From contig USIX01000135.1 of assembly GCA_900554895.1 (NCBI GenBank), positions 1 to 6,141 on the forward strand: 6,141 nucleotides of DNA. The letters are read 5' to 3'. The notes under the pieces are model-generated. The model searched no databases and was not told the DNA's origin. It saw nothing but the letters and a program-made list of their open reading frames with translations. The position numbers and the translations under genes were made by a program. The stretch is from an uncultured Megamonas sp. (GTDB lineage Bacteria > Bacillota > Negativicutes > Selenomonadales > Selenomonadaceae). This document shows, one piece after another, positions 1 to 5,103 of the stretch (within the stretch, counting starts at the first letter, position 1; the number at the start of each line of letters is the position of its first letter).

Positions 1-32
1 TCGTTTTTACCAACTTTGATTTCAGATGACAT
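1..32 (-). CDS. rpsU: 30S ribosomal protein S21, N-terminal fragment (cut by window edge)
   Basis: The minus strand from base 32 reads MSSEIKVGKN followed by a partial GA- codon, which matches the usual S21 opening (MSEIKVGxNE). S21 is a small basic protein of the 30S subunit that helps start translation. Only ten residues are present; the rest lies beyond base 1. The ATG at 30-32 is preceded by a purine-rich ribosome binding site (GAGGG at 41-45, 8 bases upstream). It is the last gene of a minus-strand ribosome maturation cluster and has its own strong promoter. The identification rests on a short peptide, but the cluster context (HIT gene then rpsU) supports it. Confidence 0.85.
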   Translation of the reverse strand, partial: MSSEIKVGKN

Positions 33-40
33 TTATATTT

Positions 41-68
41 CCCTCCCCTCCACTAACACGGGAGTGTT
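41..68 (-). promoter_or_regulatory. rpsU leader: small hairpin and ribosome binding site with competing pairings
   Basis: In the rpsU leader (minus strand) AACAC (64-68) can pair with GTGTT (55-59) around a TCCC loop, giving a 5-bp hairpin. The ribosome binding site GGAGGGGAGGG follows at 41-51. The stretch CTCCC (60-64), which sits in the hairpin loop and stem, is also complementary to GGGAG (43-47) within the ribosome binding site. The two pairings exclude each other, so the leader could be open or closed. The stems are short, and regulation is inferred only. Confidence 0.35.
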
Positions 69-91
69 GCATTTAATAATCATACCCAAAT

Positions 92-121
92 ATTATACAT
101 TGCACCCTAGTATATTGTCAA
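92..121 (-). promoter_or_regulatory. Consensus sigma-70/sigma-A promoter of rpsU
   Basis: On the minus strand a perfect -35 TTGACA (116-121) and a perfect -10 TATAAT (92-97) are separated by 18 bases. Transcription would start near base 85, leaving a leader of about 50 bases before the rpsU ATG. Two perfect hexamers fit the high expression expected of a ribosomal protein gene. The inverted repeat CTAGT (107-111) / ACTAG (121-125) flanks the -35 element and could be an operator or chance. Confidence 0.82.
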
Positions 122-152
122 CTAGAACATGCAGTATATACGGGTGATTTTA

Positions 153-503
153 TCAACCCGGAGGCCATTGCATGGAGCGGCCGCCGATAATATGGAAATG
201 AAGGTGCTGTACTGTTTGACCGCCTTCTTCCCCTGTATTGACTACAGTGCGGAAGCCTTTTTCTGCTACATCCAATTCCTGAGCAAGTTTCGGAATTACA
301 TCGCAGGTGATATGAGCTAGAAGTTCTTTGTCTTCAGCTGTTGTATTCATTAAACTTGCAATGTGTTTTTTCGGAATAACGAGTACATGAACCGGTCCTT
401 GCGGGTCAAGGTCTTTGAATGCTACAACCGTATCATCCTCATAAACGAGTTGAGAAGGGATTTTTTTATTGGCTATTTTACAGAAAATACAATTATCCGA
501 CAT
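153..503 (-). CDS. HIT-family (histidine triad) nucleotide-binding hydrolase, HinT-like
   Basis: This encodes a 116-residue protein, normal for bacterial HinT-type proteins, which are cytoplasmic purine-nucleoside phosphoramidases or AMP-lysine hydrolases. The histidine triad H100-L-H102-F-H104 with following IIGGR and the C-terminal WPPG are visible, as is the N-terminal C5-x-x-C8 pair that often binds zinc with H47 and a triad histidine. An ATG at 501-503 is preferred: AGGAGG at 512-517 lies 8 bases upstream. A GTG at 510-512 in the same frame overlaps that ribosome binding site and is therefore unlikely. The gene sits 63 bases after mtaB and 120 bases before rpsU, the usual Bacillota order. 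No terminator hairpin is seen after its stop. Family assignment is firm; the physiological substrate is unknown. Confidence 0.93.
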   Translation of the reverse strand: MSDNCIFCKIANKKIPSQLVYEDDTVVAFKDLDPQGPVHVLVIPKKHIASLMNTTAEDKELLAHITCDVIPKLAQELDVAEKGFRTVVNTGEEGGQTVQHLHFHIIGGRSMQWPPG

Positions 504-528
504 ATTGTGCACCTCCTTTTATTTCGGT

Positions 529-557
529 ATTGTATACATTCGCTCTTTTATCGTAAA
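529..557 (-). promoter_or_regulatory. Possible weak promoter for the HIT gene
   Basis: In the mtaB-HIT gap the minus strand shows TTTACG (552-557) and TACAAT (529-534) with a 17-base spacer: 4 of 6 and 5 of 6 matches to the -35 and -10 consensus. It lies 26 bases upstream of the HIT start codon, so the leader would be short. In AT-rich DNA such matches arise by chance, and read-through from mtaB could be enough. Confidence 0.35.
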
Positions 558-566
558 AACCTTTTT

Positions 567-1868
567 TTATTTTACAATAATTTCACCTAAAATACCGTCT
601 TTAAAAATTTCTTTTAATTTTACGCTGTAAATTTCTCCTGACGGAATTTTGCCTGGCACGTAGATTTTAATATAATTGGAAGTAAGGCTTTCCGTGTAAT
701 TTTCATGTGTCTGCTCAAATAAGACGTCCATGCTTTTTCCTAAGAATTTTGTATGAAAATTCAGTGAGGAGCGTTTCTCTATCTGCTGCATTAAATGTAC
801 ACGCTGTTTTTTTATATTTTCATCAACTTGATTGGACATGGCGGCGGCCGGTGTTCCTGCGCGTTTGGAATACGGGAATACGTGTATTTTGGCAAAGTTC
901 ATGGAGCTGACAAATTCCATACTTTTATGGAACAATTCATCCGTTTCACCGGGAAAGCCGACGATAATATCCGTGGATATGGCAATATCAGGTACTGCAC
1001 GGCGGATATTTTCAATAAGACGGGCAAATTCCGCCGTCGTGTAATGGCGGTTCATTGCTTTTAAAATCTCATCGCTGCCTGCTTGAAGCGGCAAATGTAG
1101 GTGTTTGGTGAAGCGTTCTTCATTTTTTATAAGTTCCAGAAGATGCGGTGAAACTTCTATCGACTCCAGCGAACCAAGACGCAGTCTTTTTAAATTCGGA
1201 TTGGTAAGACAGACTTTTACGGCATCGCTGAGTGAAATATTTTCGTTTTTAAAATCTCTGCCGTAGGCGCCGAGATGAATTCCCGTAAGCACTACTTCGT
1301 GAAAATCATCTGCTACCAATTTATCCAGTGCTTCCTTGATACTATCTAAACGGCGTGAACGTATCGGACCGCGCGTATACGGAATTATGCAATAGGAACA
1401 GTAATTACAGCAACCGTCCTGAATTTTTAAAAAAGCACGCGTGCGATGCGGTGTGCCGTACAGCGGAATATCTTCAAATTCATGTGTGTGCATGATATCT
1501 GAAACCTCGTTGAACAAACCGTCCTCGCGTGCGGCCTGTTCTACCAAATCCACGATTTTATGTCGCTGCTGTGTGCCGATTACGACTTTTACGCCTTCGA
1601 TTGCTGCAATTTCTTTTGCCGCAATCTGTGCATAACAGCCTGTAACGGCGATTACCGCTTTTTCATTCAGGCGATTGGCACGGCGAATTAACTGGCGTGA
1701 TTTACGTTCGCCCAAATGAGTAACGGAACATGTATTTATAATATAAAAATCAGCAGGCTGAGAAAAATCCACAATTTCATAACCGCGCTGACGAAACAAT
1801 CCTTCCATCGTTTCTGTTTCAACCTGATTAACCTTACAACCGAGAGTGGTTAAAGCAACTTTTAACAC
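567..1868 (-). CDS. mtaB: tRNA (N6-L-threonylcarbamoyladenosine(37)-C2)-methylthiotransferase
   Basis: This 433-residue radical-SAM enzyme adds a methylthio group to t6A at position 37 of ANN-decoding tRNAs (ms2t6A), aiding codon-anticodon fit. The N-terminal UPF0004 domain (about 1-125) carries the three cysteines expected for one iron-sulfur cluster: C11 (GCKVN), C47 (NTCSV) and C78 (TGCYAQ). The radical-SAM CxxxCxxC is C153, C157, C160 in DGCCNYCSYC, followed by IIPYTRG. LHLPLQAGSDEIL (257-269) and DIIVGFPGETD (300-310) are typical of the family. Residues from about 370 form the TRAM RNA-binding domain. The length is normal. The start is GTG at 1866-1868, 5 bases after AAGGAGG (1874-1880). 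MtaB is preferred over MiaB because of the GCKVNQVET opening and the prmA/rsmE neighbourhood. Confidence 0.94.
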   Translation of the reverse strand: MLKVALTTLGCKVNQVETETMEGLFRQRGYEIVDFSQPADFYIINTCSVTHLGERKSRQLIRRANRLNEKAVIAVTGCYAQIAAKEIAAIEGVKVVIGTQQRHKIVDLVEQAAREDGLFNEVSDIMHTHEFEDIPLYGTPHRTRAFLKIQDGCCNYCSYCIIPYTRGPIRSRRLDSIKEALDKLVADDFHEVVLTGIHLGAYGRDFKNENISLSDAVKVCLTNPNLKRLRLGSLESIEVSPHLLELIKNEERFTKHLHLPLQAGSDEILKAMNRHYTTAEFARLIENIRRAVPDIAISTDIIVGFPGETDELFHKSMEFVSSMNFAKIHVFPYSKRAGTPAAAMSNQVDENIKKQRVHLMQQIEKRSSLNFHTKFLGKSMDVLFEQTHENYTESLTSNYIKIYVPGKIPSGEIYSVKLKEIFKDGILGEIIVK

Positions 1869-1894
1869 ATTGACCTCCTTAAATTTATTTTATA

Positions 1895-1927
1895 TTCATT
1901 TTTCTTTGAAGCTTAAAGAAAAACGAA
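1895..1927. repeat. Terminal hairpin near mtaB
   Basis: TTCATTTTTCTTT (1895-1907) and AAAGAAAAACGAA (1915-1927) form a 13-bp stem with one mismatch around a 7-base loop, GAAGCTT. It lies 27 bases upstream of the mtaB start codon and would fall in the mtaB leader if transcription enters from the element. Its size and layout match the hairpin at 2326-2358. Confidence 0.75.
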
Positions 1928-1983
1928 CCAAAAATCACCAAAGGCATAAGATATCTCTAAGTGATAAATCGCAAAGAGCTACC

Positions 1984-1999
1984 TTAAAAACCTTTTTAA
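1984..1999. repeat. Small AT-rich palindrome inside the element
   Basis: TTAAAAA and TTTTTAA flank CC, a perfect 7-bp inverted repeat with a 2-base centre. As an RNA hairpin it would be weak. It may be chance in AT-rich sequence. Confidence 0.4.
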
Positions 2000-2120
2000 T
2001 GTTTCGCTATCGCTGCACTGGGCAAGCCTTCGTAACCCTTCGAAAAAAATAGACAGTATAATAGCTCGAAACACTTGAAATTTGGCTCGTATCTTTTAAT
2101 TTGGCAAGAATAAAATGAGC

Positions 2121-2179
2121 TGAAAATACTGCAATTTGCAATCATGCTAAAAATTCCATCCACATTTAGAGTATTTTCA
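2121..2179. repeat. 10-bp inverted repeat competing with the large hairpin
   Basis: TGAAAATACT (2121-2130) is perfectly complementary to AGTATTTTCA (2170-2179), with 39 bases between. The right arm is also the outer arm of the large hairpin (2167-2298), so both stems cannot form together. Confidence 0.55.
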
Positions 2180-2298
2180 CGGTAGGAAAGCTATTAAAAA
2201 GAAAAATTTTTAGCTATGGTTTTAGTTTAAATGTTTGAGCAAAGCGAGTTTTTAAACGTTATAGATAAAAATTTTTCTTTTTAAAGTGAAAATCTCTA
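2167..2298. repeat. Large nested inverted repeat (long hairpin or cruciform)
   Basis: The core arms are 2194-2217 and 2261-2284, 24 bases each with 23 complementary positions (single difference AGCTAT versus ATCTAT). Inside them GTTTAAA (2225-2231) pairs with TTTAAAC (2251-2257) around a 19-base loop. Outside them TAGAGTATTTTCAC (2167-2180) pairs with GTGAAAATCTCTA (2286-2298) apart from one bulged T; a further 13 unpaired bases (2181-2193) lie on the left side only. The whole can fold as one extended hairpin on either strand. It has no downstream U-run arrangement typical of an intrinsic terminator. Confidence 0.8.
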
Positions 2299-2325
2299 GA
2301 GGGCTGCGAACTAAGCATTTTTGGG

Positions 2326-2358
2326 GTACTTCTTCTTTAGGCAACAAAGAAAAAGTAC
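2326..2358. repeat. Terminal hairpin near the end of rsmE
   Basis: GTACTTCTTCTTT (2326-2338) and AAAGAAAAAGTAC (2346-2358) form a 13-bp stem around the 7-base loop AGGCAAC. The only mismatch is C-A on the plus strand, which becomes a G-U wobble in minus-strand RNA, so the fold is fully paired in the direction of rsmE-mtaB transcription. Confidence 0.75.
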
Positions 2359-2359
2359 A

Positions 2360-2380
2360 TGGTGCAATTACATTGCACCA
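2360..2380 (-). terminator. Candidate terminator of the prmA-rsmE transcript
   Basis: A perfect 9-bp stem (TGGTGCAAT / ATTGCACCA) with a 3-base loop begins 2 bases after the rsmE stop codon. On the minus strand it is followed by TGTAC and then a T-rich run (TTTTTCTTT). The U-run starts about 5 bases late, so termination may be partial. The hairpin abuts the terminal repeat of the element. Confidence 0.5.
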
Positions 2381-2382
2381 AA

Positions 2383-3111
2383 TCACAAAGCATCTTTTTC
2401 ATACATCAGTATACTGAGCATTGCAAGTGAAGCTGTTTCGGTACGCAGTATGCGTTTGCCGAGCGATATACTGATAAAGTTATTTTTTTTGCAAAAAGCT
2501 ACTTCTTCCGAGCTCAATCCGCCTTCCGGACCGATTAGAATTAAATATTTGTCGGAATTTATTTTCTGTAGAGCTTCTTTTACGGATAAGTCATCTTCTG
2601 CTTCATAGCAGATAATACAGGAATAATCACCGTATTTTTCCGTTAGCTGTTTGAAATCCGTAACGGCCTCAACAGTAGGTTTAGCTGTTCTGCCGCACTG
2701 TTTAGCCGCTTCATCAGCGATTTTCTGCCATTTTTGCTGCCGTTGCAGTTTCTTTTTAGCATCGTACTTTACTACACAGTGCTGACTTACTACGGGAACA
2801 ATACTTTTTATGCCTAGTTCCACCGCCTTTTGTACGATATATTCCATTTTATCGCCTTTCGGCAGGCATTGTGCCAGCACAACATCAATCGGCGGTTCCG
2901 TATCGGCAGCATCTATATAATGAAGGAATTTCATCTGCACGGTATCAGATGTGCATGATAGAACTTCTGCCTGTGCCACTTTTTTGTTTTTATCCACTAC
3001 GGTGAAAATCTGCTTCGGTTTTACGCGCATGGAATAAAGCAGATGTTTTGCATCGTCGCCCGTTATTGTAAATGTATCACTCAAAAGTCCGTCTAAAAAT
3101 AGTCTTCTCAT
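2383..3111 (-). CDS. rsmE: 16S rRNA (uracil(1498)-N(3))-methyltransferase
   Basis: This 242-residue SPOUT-fold methyltransferase makes m3U1498 in helix 44 of 16S rRNA near the decoding site, using S-adenosylmethionine. The N-terminal PUA-like RNA-binding part (about 1-70) contains MRRLF and GDDAKHLLYSMRVK. The catalytic part has LAQCLPKGDKMEYIVQKAVELG (79-100, seen here across its full length), EAAKQCGR (134-141), and the two knot motifs that bind the cofactor: IGPEGGLS (193-200) and LGKRILRTETA (218-228). The length is normal for the family. The ATG start at 3109-3111 overlaps the prmA stop by 4 bases (ATGA), suggesting translational coupling; a modest AGGGA-type ribosome binding site lies inside the end of prmA. 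The TGA stop at 2383-2385 is followed at once by a hairpin. Confidence 0.95.
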   Translation of the reverse strand: MRRLFLDGLLSDTFTITGDDAKHLLYSMRVKPKQIFTVVDKNKKVAQAEVLSCTSDTVQMKFLHYIDAADTEPPIDVVLAQCLPKGDKMEYIVQKAVELGIKSIVPVVSQHCVVKYDAKKKLQRQQKWQKIADEAAKQCGRTAKPTVEAVTDFKQLTEKYGDYSCIICYEAEDDLSVKEALQKINSDKYLILIGPEGGLSSEEVAFCKKNNFISISLGKRILRTETASLAMLSILMYEKDAL

Positions 3112-4049
3112 TGCATGTCTTCCCTGCGGCGGAAAATAATTGCTGCCCAGCCGGCTTTTTCGTTCATTTTATCTACAACAAAGCCCTGTCGTTCGGCTTT
3201 TTCAATTACTTCCGGTATACGGTCAGCGATAATGCCGCTTGTAAGGATAACGCCGTGCGGATTTAATTTTGTATCGACATTGTCAAACATTCGGATGATT
3301 ATATCTGCTATAATATTAGCAATGATAACATCTGCACTTCCCGTCATGTTTTTCAGTAAATCGCTCTGGAAAATAGCGATATGGCCGTTTTCTTTGTTTT
3401 CAGCGATATTTTCTTTTGCTACTTCTACTGCGACAGGGTCATAATCGGCTGCCTGAATTTCACCGGCACCGAGTTTTGCCGCTGCAATAGCTAAAATACC
3501 GCTACCCGTTCCCACATCAAATACTTTCATGCCGGGTTTAATATATTCTTCCAGCAGCTGAATGCACATGGAAGTAGTTGCATGCGTTCCCGTACCGAAA
3601 GCCATTCCAGGGTCAAGTTCGATAACAATTTCATCATTTATAGGAGTATAATCTTCCCATGACGGCTTTACGACAATTCTTTCACCTATTTTTTCCGGAT
3701 GAAAATACTGTTTCCAGTTATTAGCCCAATCTTCATCCTGAATTTCGCAGCAGTTAATCGTGCCCGAACCTTTATCCAGAAACTGACTGAGTTCGTCCAT
3801 ATGCAGACGGAGCTGCTCCAGTTTATTCGGCAAATCTTCATCAGTCGGCAGCCATGCTTTGACTGTAACGGTATCCGTTTCTTCAGCCAAAGGGATATCC
3901 GTATAATCCCATGCTCCCGAATGAATATAGTCATTTACCAGTTCCGGGTCTTCAATCAAAACGCCAGAAGCTCCCAGCTCATGAAAAATTTCTGCTACAG
4001 CTTCTGTAGCTTCATGCGAAGTTTGAATACTAATTTCAGCCCATTTCAC
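3108..4049 (-). CDS. prmA: Ribosomal protein L11 methyltransferase
   Basis: This 313-residue SAM-dependent enzyme trimethylates residues of ribosomal protein L11. The N-terminal substrate-binding domain opens MKWAEISI and includes GASGVLIEDP. The family motif EDWANNWKQYFHP (106-118) is followed by DPGMAFGTGTHATT (146-159), the SAM-binding loop DVGTGSGILAIA (178-189), the acidic AADYDP (200-205) and the NIIAD active-site region (245-249). I choose the GTG at 4047-4049: GAGGAGG (4058-4064) stands 8 bases upstream and the product then starts like family members. The frame is open up to a TTG at 4082, but that codon lies about 8 bases from the predicted transcript start, has no ribosome binding site, and would add 11 residues, part of them translated from the ribosome binding site itself. 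It is the first gene of the prmA-rsmE pair. Confidence 0.95.
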   Translation of the reverse strand: MKWAEISIQTSHEATEAVAEIFHELGASGVLIEDPELVNDYIHSGAWDYTDIPLAEETDTVTVKAWLPTDEDLPNKLEQLRLHMDELSQFLDKGSGTINCCEIQDEDWANNWKQYFHPEKIGERIVVKPSWEDYTPINDEIVIELDPGMAFGTGTHATTSMCIQLLEEYIKPGMKVFDVGTGSGILAIAAAKLGAGEIQAADYDPVAVEVAKENIAENKENGHIAIFQSDLLKNMTGSADVIIANIIADIIIRMFDNVDTKLNPHGVILTSGIIADRIPEVIEKAERQGFVVDKMNEKAGWAAIIFRRREDMQ

Positions 4050-4075
4050 AGGATATTCCTCCTCAATAAAATAAT

Positions 4076-4104
4076 TTGTCAAAATACATAATTCTAATTA
4101 TACT
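4076..4104 (+). promoter_or_regulatory. Promoter of the Nit2-like gene (plus strand), overlapping the prmA promoter
   Basis: TTGTCA (4076-4081) and TATACT (4099-4104) are 17 bases apart, each a 5 of 6 match to consensus. Transcription would start near 4111, leaving a leader of about 60 bases. Four bases (4099-4102) are shared with the -10 of the divergent prmA promoter, so both cannot be occupied at once. Confidence 0.65.
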
Positions 4105-4125
4105 TTTTAGCCGACAAATTGTAAA
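4097..4125 (-). promoter_or_regulatory. prmA promoter (minus strand)
   Basis: On the minus strand TTTACA (4120-4125) and a perfect TATAAT (4097-4102) are 17 bases apart. The start would be near 4090, giving a leader of about 40 bases that contains the prmA ribosome binding site. Its -10 overlaps the -10 of the plus-strand promoter at 4076-4104. Confidence 0.72.
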
Positions 4126-4171
4126 CATCTACTTTAATTTATCAAAGCTTGTAACTGAAAGGAATGATTTT

Positions 4172-4993
4172 ATGCAGCTTTTGCAATTACAGACAAAAAT
4201 ATTGGCGGATAAAGCACAAACGTTGTCCTACATTGAAAATTTTATTGATGATATTATTACTGCGCAGACCGATTTTATTGCTTTGCCGGAAATGTTCTGC
4301 TGCCCGTATGAAAATAAATTTTTTCCGCTTTATGCCGAAAAACACGGCGGTACTGTGTACCGATTTTGTCAACGTCTGGCGCAAAAATACCACGTTTATA
4401 TTTCCGCCGGTTCTATGCCGGAAATAAACAAGCAAGGTGAAATTTTCAATACGGCCTATGTATTTGATAGCAGTGGAACAGAAATTGCCCGTCATGCTAA
4501 AATGCACCTGTTCGATATCGATATTGCGGGTGGACAGTATTTTAAAGAGTCGGATACATTGACGGCCGGCAGAGAAATTACTGTTTTTACAACGAAATGG
4601 GGCAAAATGGGACTGTGCATCTGTTATGATTTCCGTTTTCCTGAGCTTGCTCGATTGATGACGGATTACGGTGCTAAGATTATTTTTGTTCCTGCGGCAT
4701 TTAATCATACGACCGGTCCGCTTCACTGGGAACTGATGTTTAGAAGTCGCGCTGTTGATAATCAGGTTTTTACCGTAGGCACGGCTCCTGCTTATGATAA
4801 ATCCGCTTCATACCATTCCTGGGGGCACAGCATTGCCGTATCTCCTTGGGGAAAAGTTTTAAATCAGTTGGATAAACAGGAGGGATATCAGTTTACAGAT
4901 ATTGATTTTAATGAAGTTACTGCTGTTCGCCGACAGCTGCCGTTATTGAGACACCGTCGTTTCGATATTTATAATTTGACGAAAATAAAATAA
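4172..4993 (+). CDS. Nitrilase-superfamily amidohydrolase, Nit2/omega-amidase-like
   Basis: This 273-residue cytoplasmic hydrolase has the superfamily triad: E40 (ALPEMF), K110 (RHAKMHLFD) and C151 (GLCICYDFRFPELAR). Features shared with Nit2 omega-amidases are CCPYENKFFPLYAE (43-56), HLFDIDIAGG then KESDTL (112-130), FNHTTGPLHWELMFRSRAVDNQ (177-198), YHSWGHSIAVSPWG (214-227) and the C-terminal RRQLP...RR-D-Y pattern. Nit2 enzymes hydrolyse 2-oxoglutaramate and 2-oxosuccinamate to the 2-oxo acid and ammonia; that substrate is inferred here. The ATG at 4172 has AAAGGA (4158-4163) 8 bases upstream and gives an N-terminus aligned with the family; the frame is open further upstream, but that part covers the promoter. 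It diverges from prmA. The other possibility is a related C-N hydrolase acting on another amide. Confidence 0.9.
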   Translation: MQLLQLQTKILADKAQTLSYIENFIDDIITAQTDFIALPEMFCCPYENKFFPLYAEKHGGTVYRFCQRLAQKYHVYISAGSMPEINKQGEIFNTAYVFDSSGTEIARHAKMHLFDIDIAGGQYFKESDTLTAGREITVFTTKWGKMGLCICYDFRFPELARLMTDYGAKIIFVPAAFNHTTGPLHWELMFRSRAVDNQVFTVGTAPAYDKSASYHSWGHSIAVSPWGKVLNQLDKQEGYQFTDIDFNEVTAVRRQLPLLRHRRFDIYNLTKIK

Positions 4994-5005
4994 ACCTTGT
5001 TTATT
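4989..5005 (+). terminator. Weak AT-rich hairpin at the end of the Nit2-like gene
   Basis: AATAAAC (4989-4995) and GTTTATT (4999-5005) form a perfect 7-bp stem around CTT, overlapping the stop codon. It has only one G-C pair and no strong U-run after it, so it is at best a poor terminator. Read-through to the transporter gene is possible. Confidence 0.25.
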
Positions 5006-5103
5006 CATAAGAAAATTTAATGTATAAAAGGTATTGCATTGGTTTTAATAATATATTAAAATAAATTCAGTCATAAGAATTATCTATCGTTTTATTAAAA
5101 TAA
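5005..5103. repeat. Short direct repeats upstream of the YeiH-like gene
   Basis: In the 142-base AT-rich gap TCATAAGAA occurs at 5005-5013 and 5071-5079, and TATTAAAATAA at 5054-5064 and 5093-5103. An 8-bp AT-only palindrome lies at 5043-5061. These may be regulator sites or chance products of low-complexity DNA; their spacings differ, so they are not one duplicated block. Confidence 0.35.
5034..5062 (+). promoter_or_regulatory. Possible promoter of the YeiH-like gene
   Basis: TTGCAT (5034-5039) and TAAAAT (5057-5062) are 17 bases apart; the -35 is poor (3 of 6) and the -10 is 5 of 6. The start would be near 5069, about 65 bases before the ATG. The area is so AT-rich that other -10-like strings exist. 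Confidence 0.3.

Larger units (their letters stand above)
1899..2354. mobile_element. Candidate MITE-like palindromic element with hairpin-forming terminal inverted repeats
   Basis: The gene-free gap between rsmE and mtaB is bounded by imperfect terminal inverted repeats. The left end, 1899-1935, opens TTTTTCTTTG and ends CCAAAAAT. The right end, 2354 down to 2317 on the minus strand, opens TTTTTCTTTG and ends CCCCAAAAAT. By hand alignment about 30 of 38 columns are identical. The interior is AT-rich and full of inverted repeats, apart from a GC-richer block at 2003-2042 with short direct repeats (TCGCTA/TCGCTG; CCTTCG twice, 10 bases apart). No transposase or credible coding frame is present. 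I see no convincing target-site duplication. A non-autonomous transposable element or dispersed intergenic repeat is the best reading; a structured noncoding RNA is the alternative. Copy number in the genome is unknown from here. Confidence 0.5.

Noticed and set aside
504..512. GTG at 512 as the start of the HIT gene
   Set aside because: The codon overlaps the AGGAGG ribosome binding site that serves the ATG at 503.
1846..2052. Open plus-strand frame of 68 codons across the mtaB start and the element
   Set aside because: It begins antisense to mtaB, has a low-complexity lysine-rich product and covers the hairpin and repeat sequence; no family resemblance.
2034..2062. TATAAT at 2057-2062 on the plus strand as a promoter inside the element
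   Set aside because: No -35-like hexamer at a suitable distance, no TG extension, and no gene on the plus strand to read.
1869..2382. Riboswitch, T-box or tRNA in the rsmE-mtaB gap
   Set aside because: No cloverleaf, T-box motif or known riboswitch core was recognised; the order seen is inverted-repeat structure only.
2321..2608. Open plus-strand frame of 95 codons starting in the element and running antisense to rsmE
   Set aside because: Its first part is simply the translated terminal hairpin and the rest is the opposite strand of the well-supported rsmE gene; no ribosome binding site was seen.
4076..4171. Longer N-terminus for the Nit2-like protein starting at 4076
   Set aside because: The extra 32 codons cover the promoter region and predicted transcript start, and family members begin at the position of the ATG at 4172.
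4187..4726. Minus-strand open frame of 179 codons opposite the Nit2-like gene
   Set aside because: It is antisense to a gene with an intact catalytic triad and family motifs; the translated sequence resembles no family I recognise.
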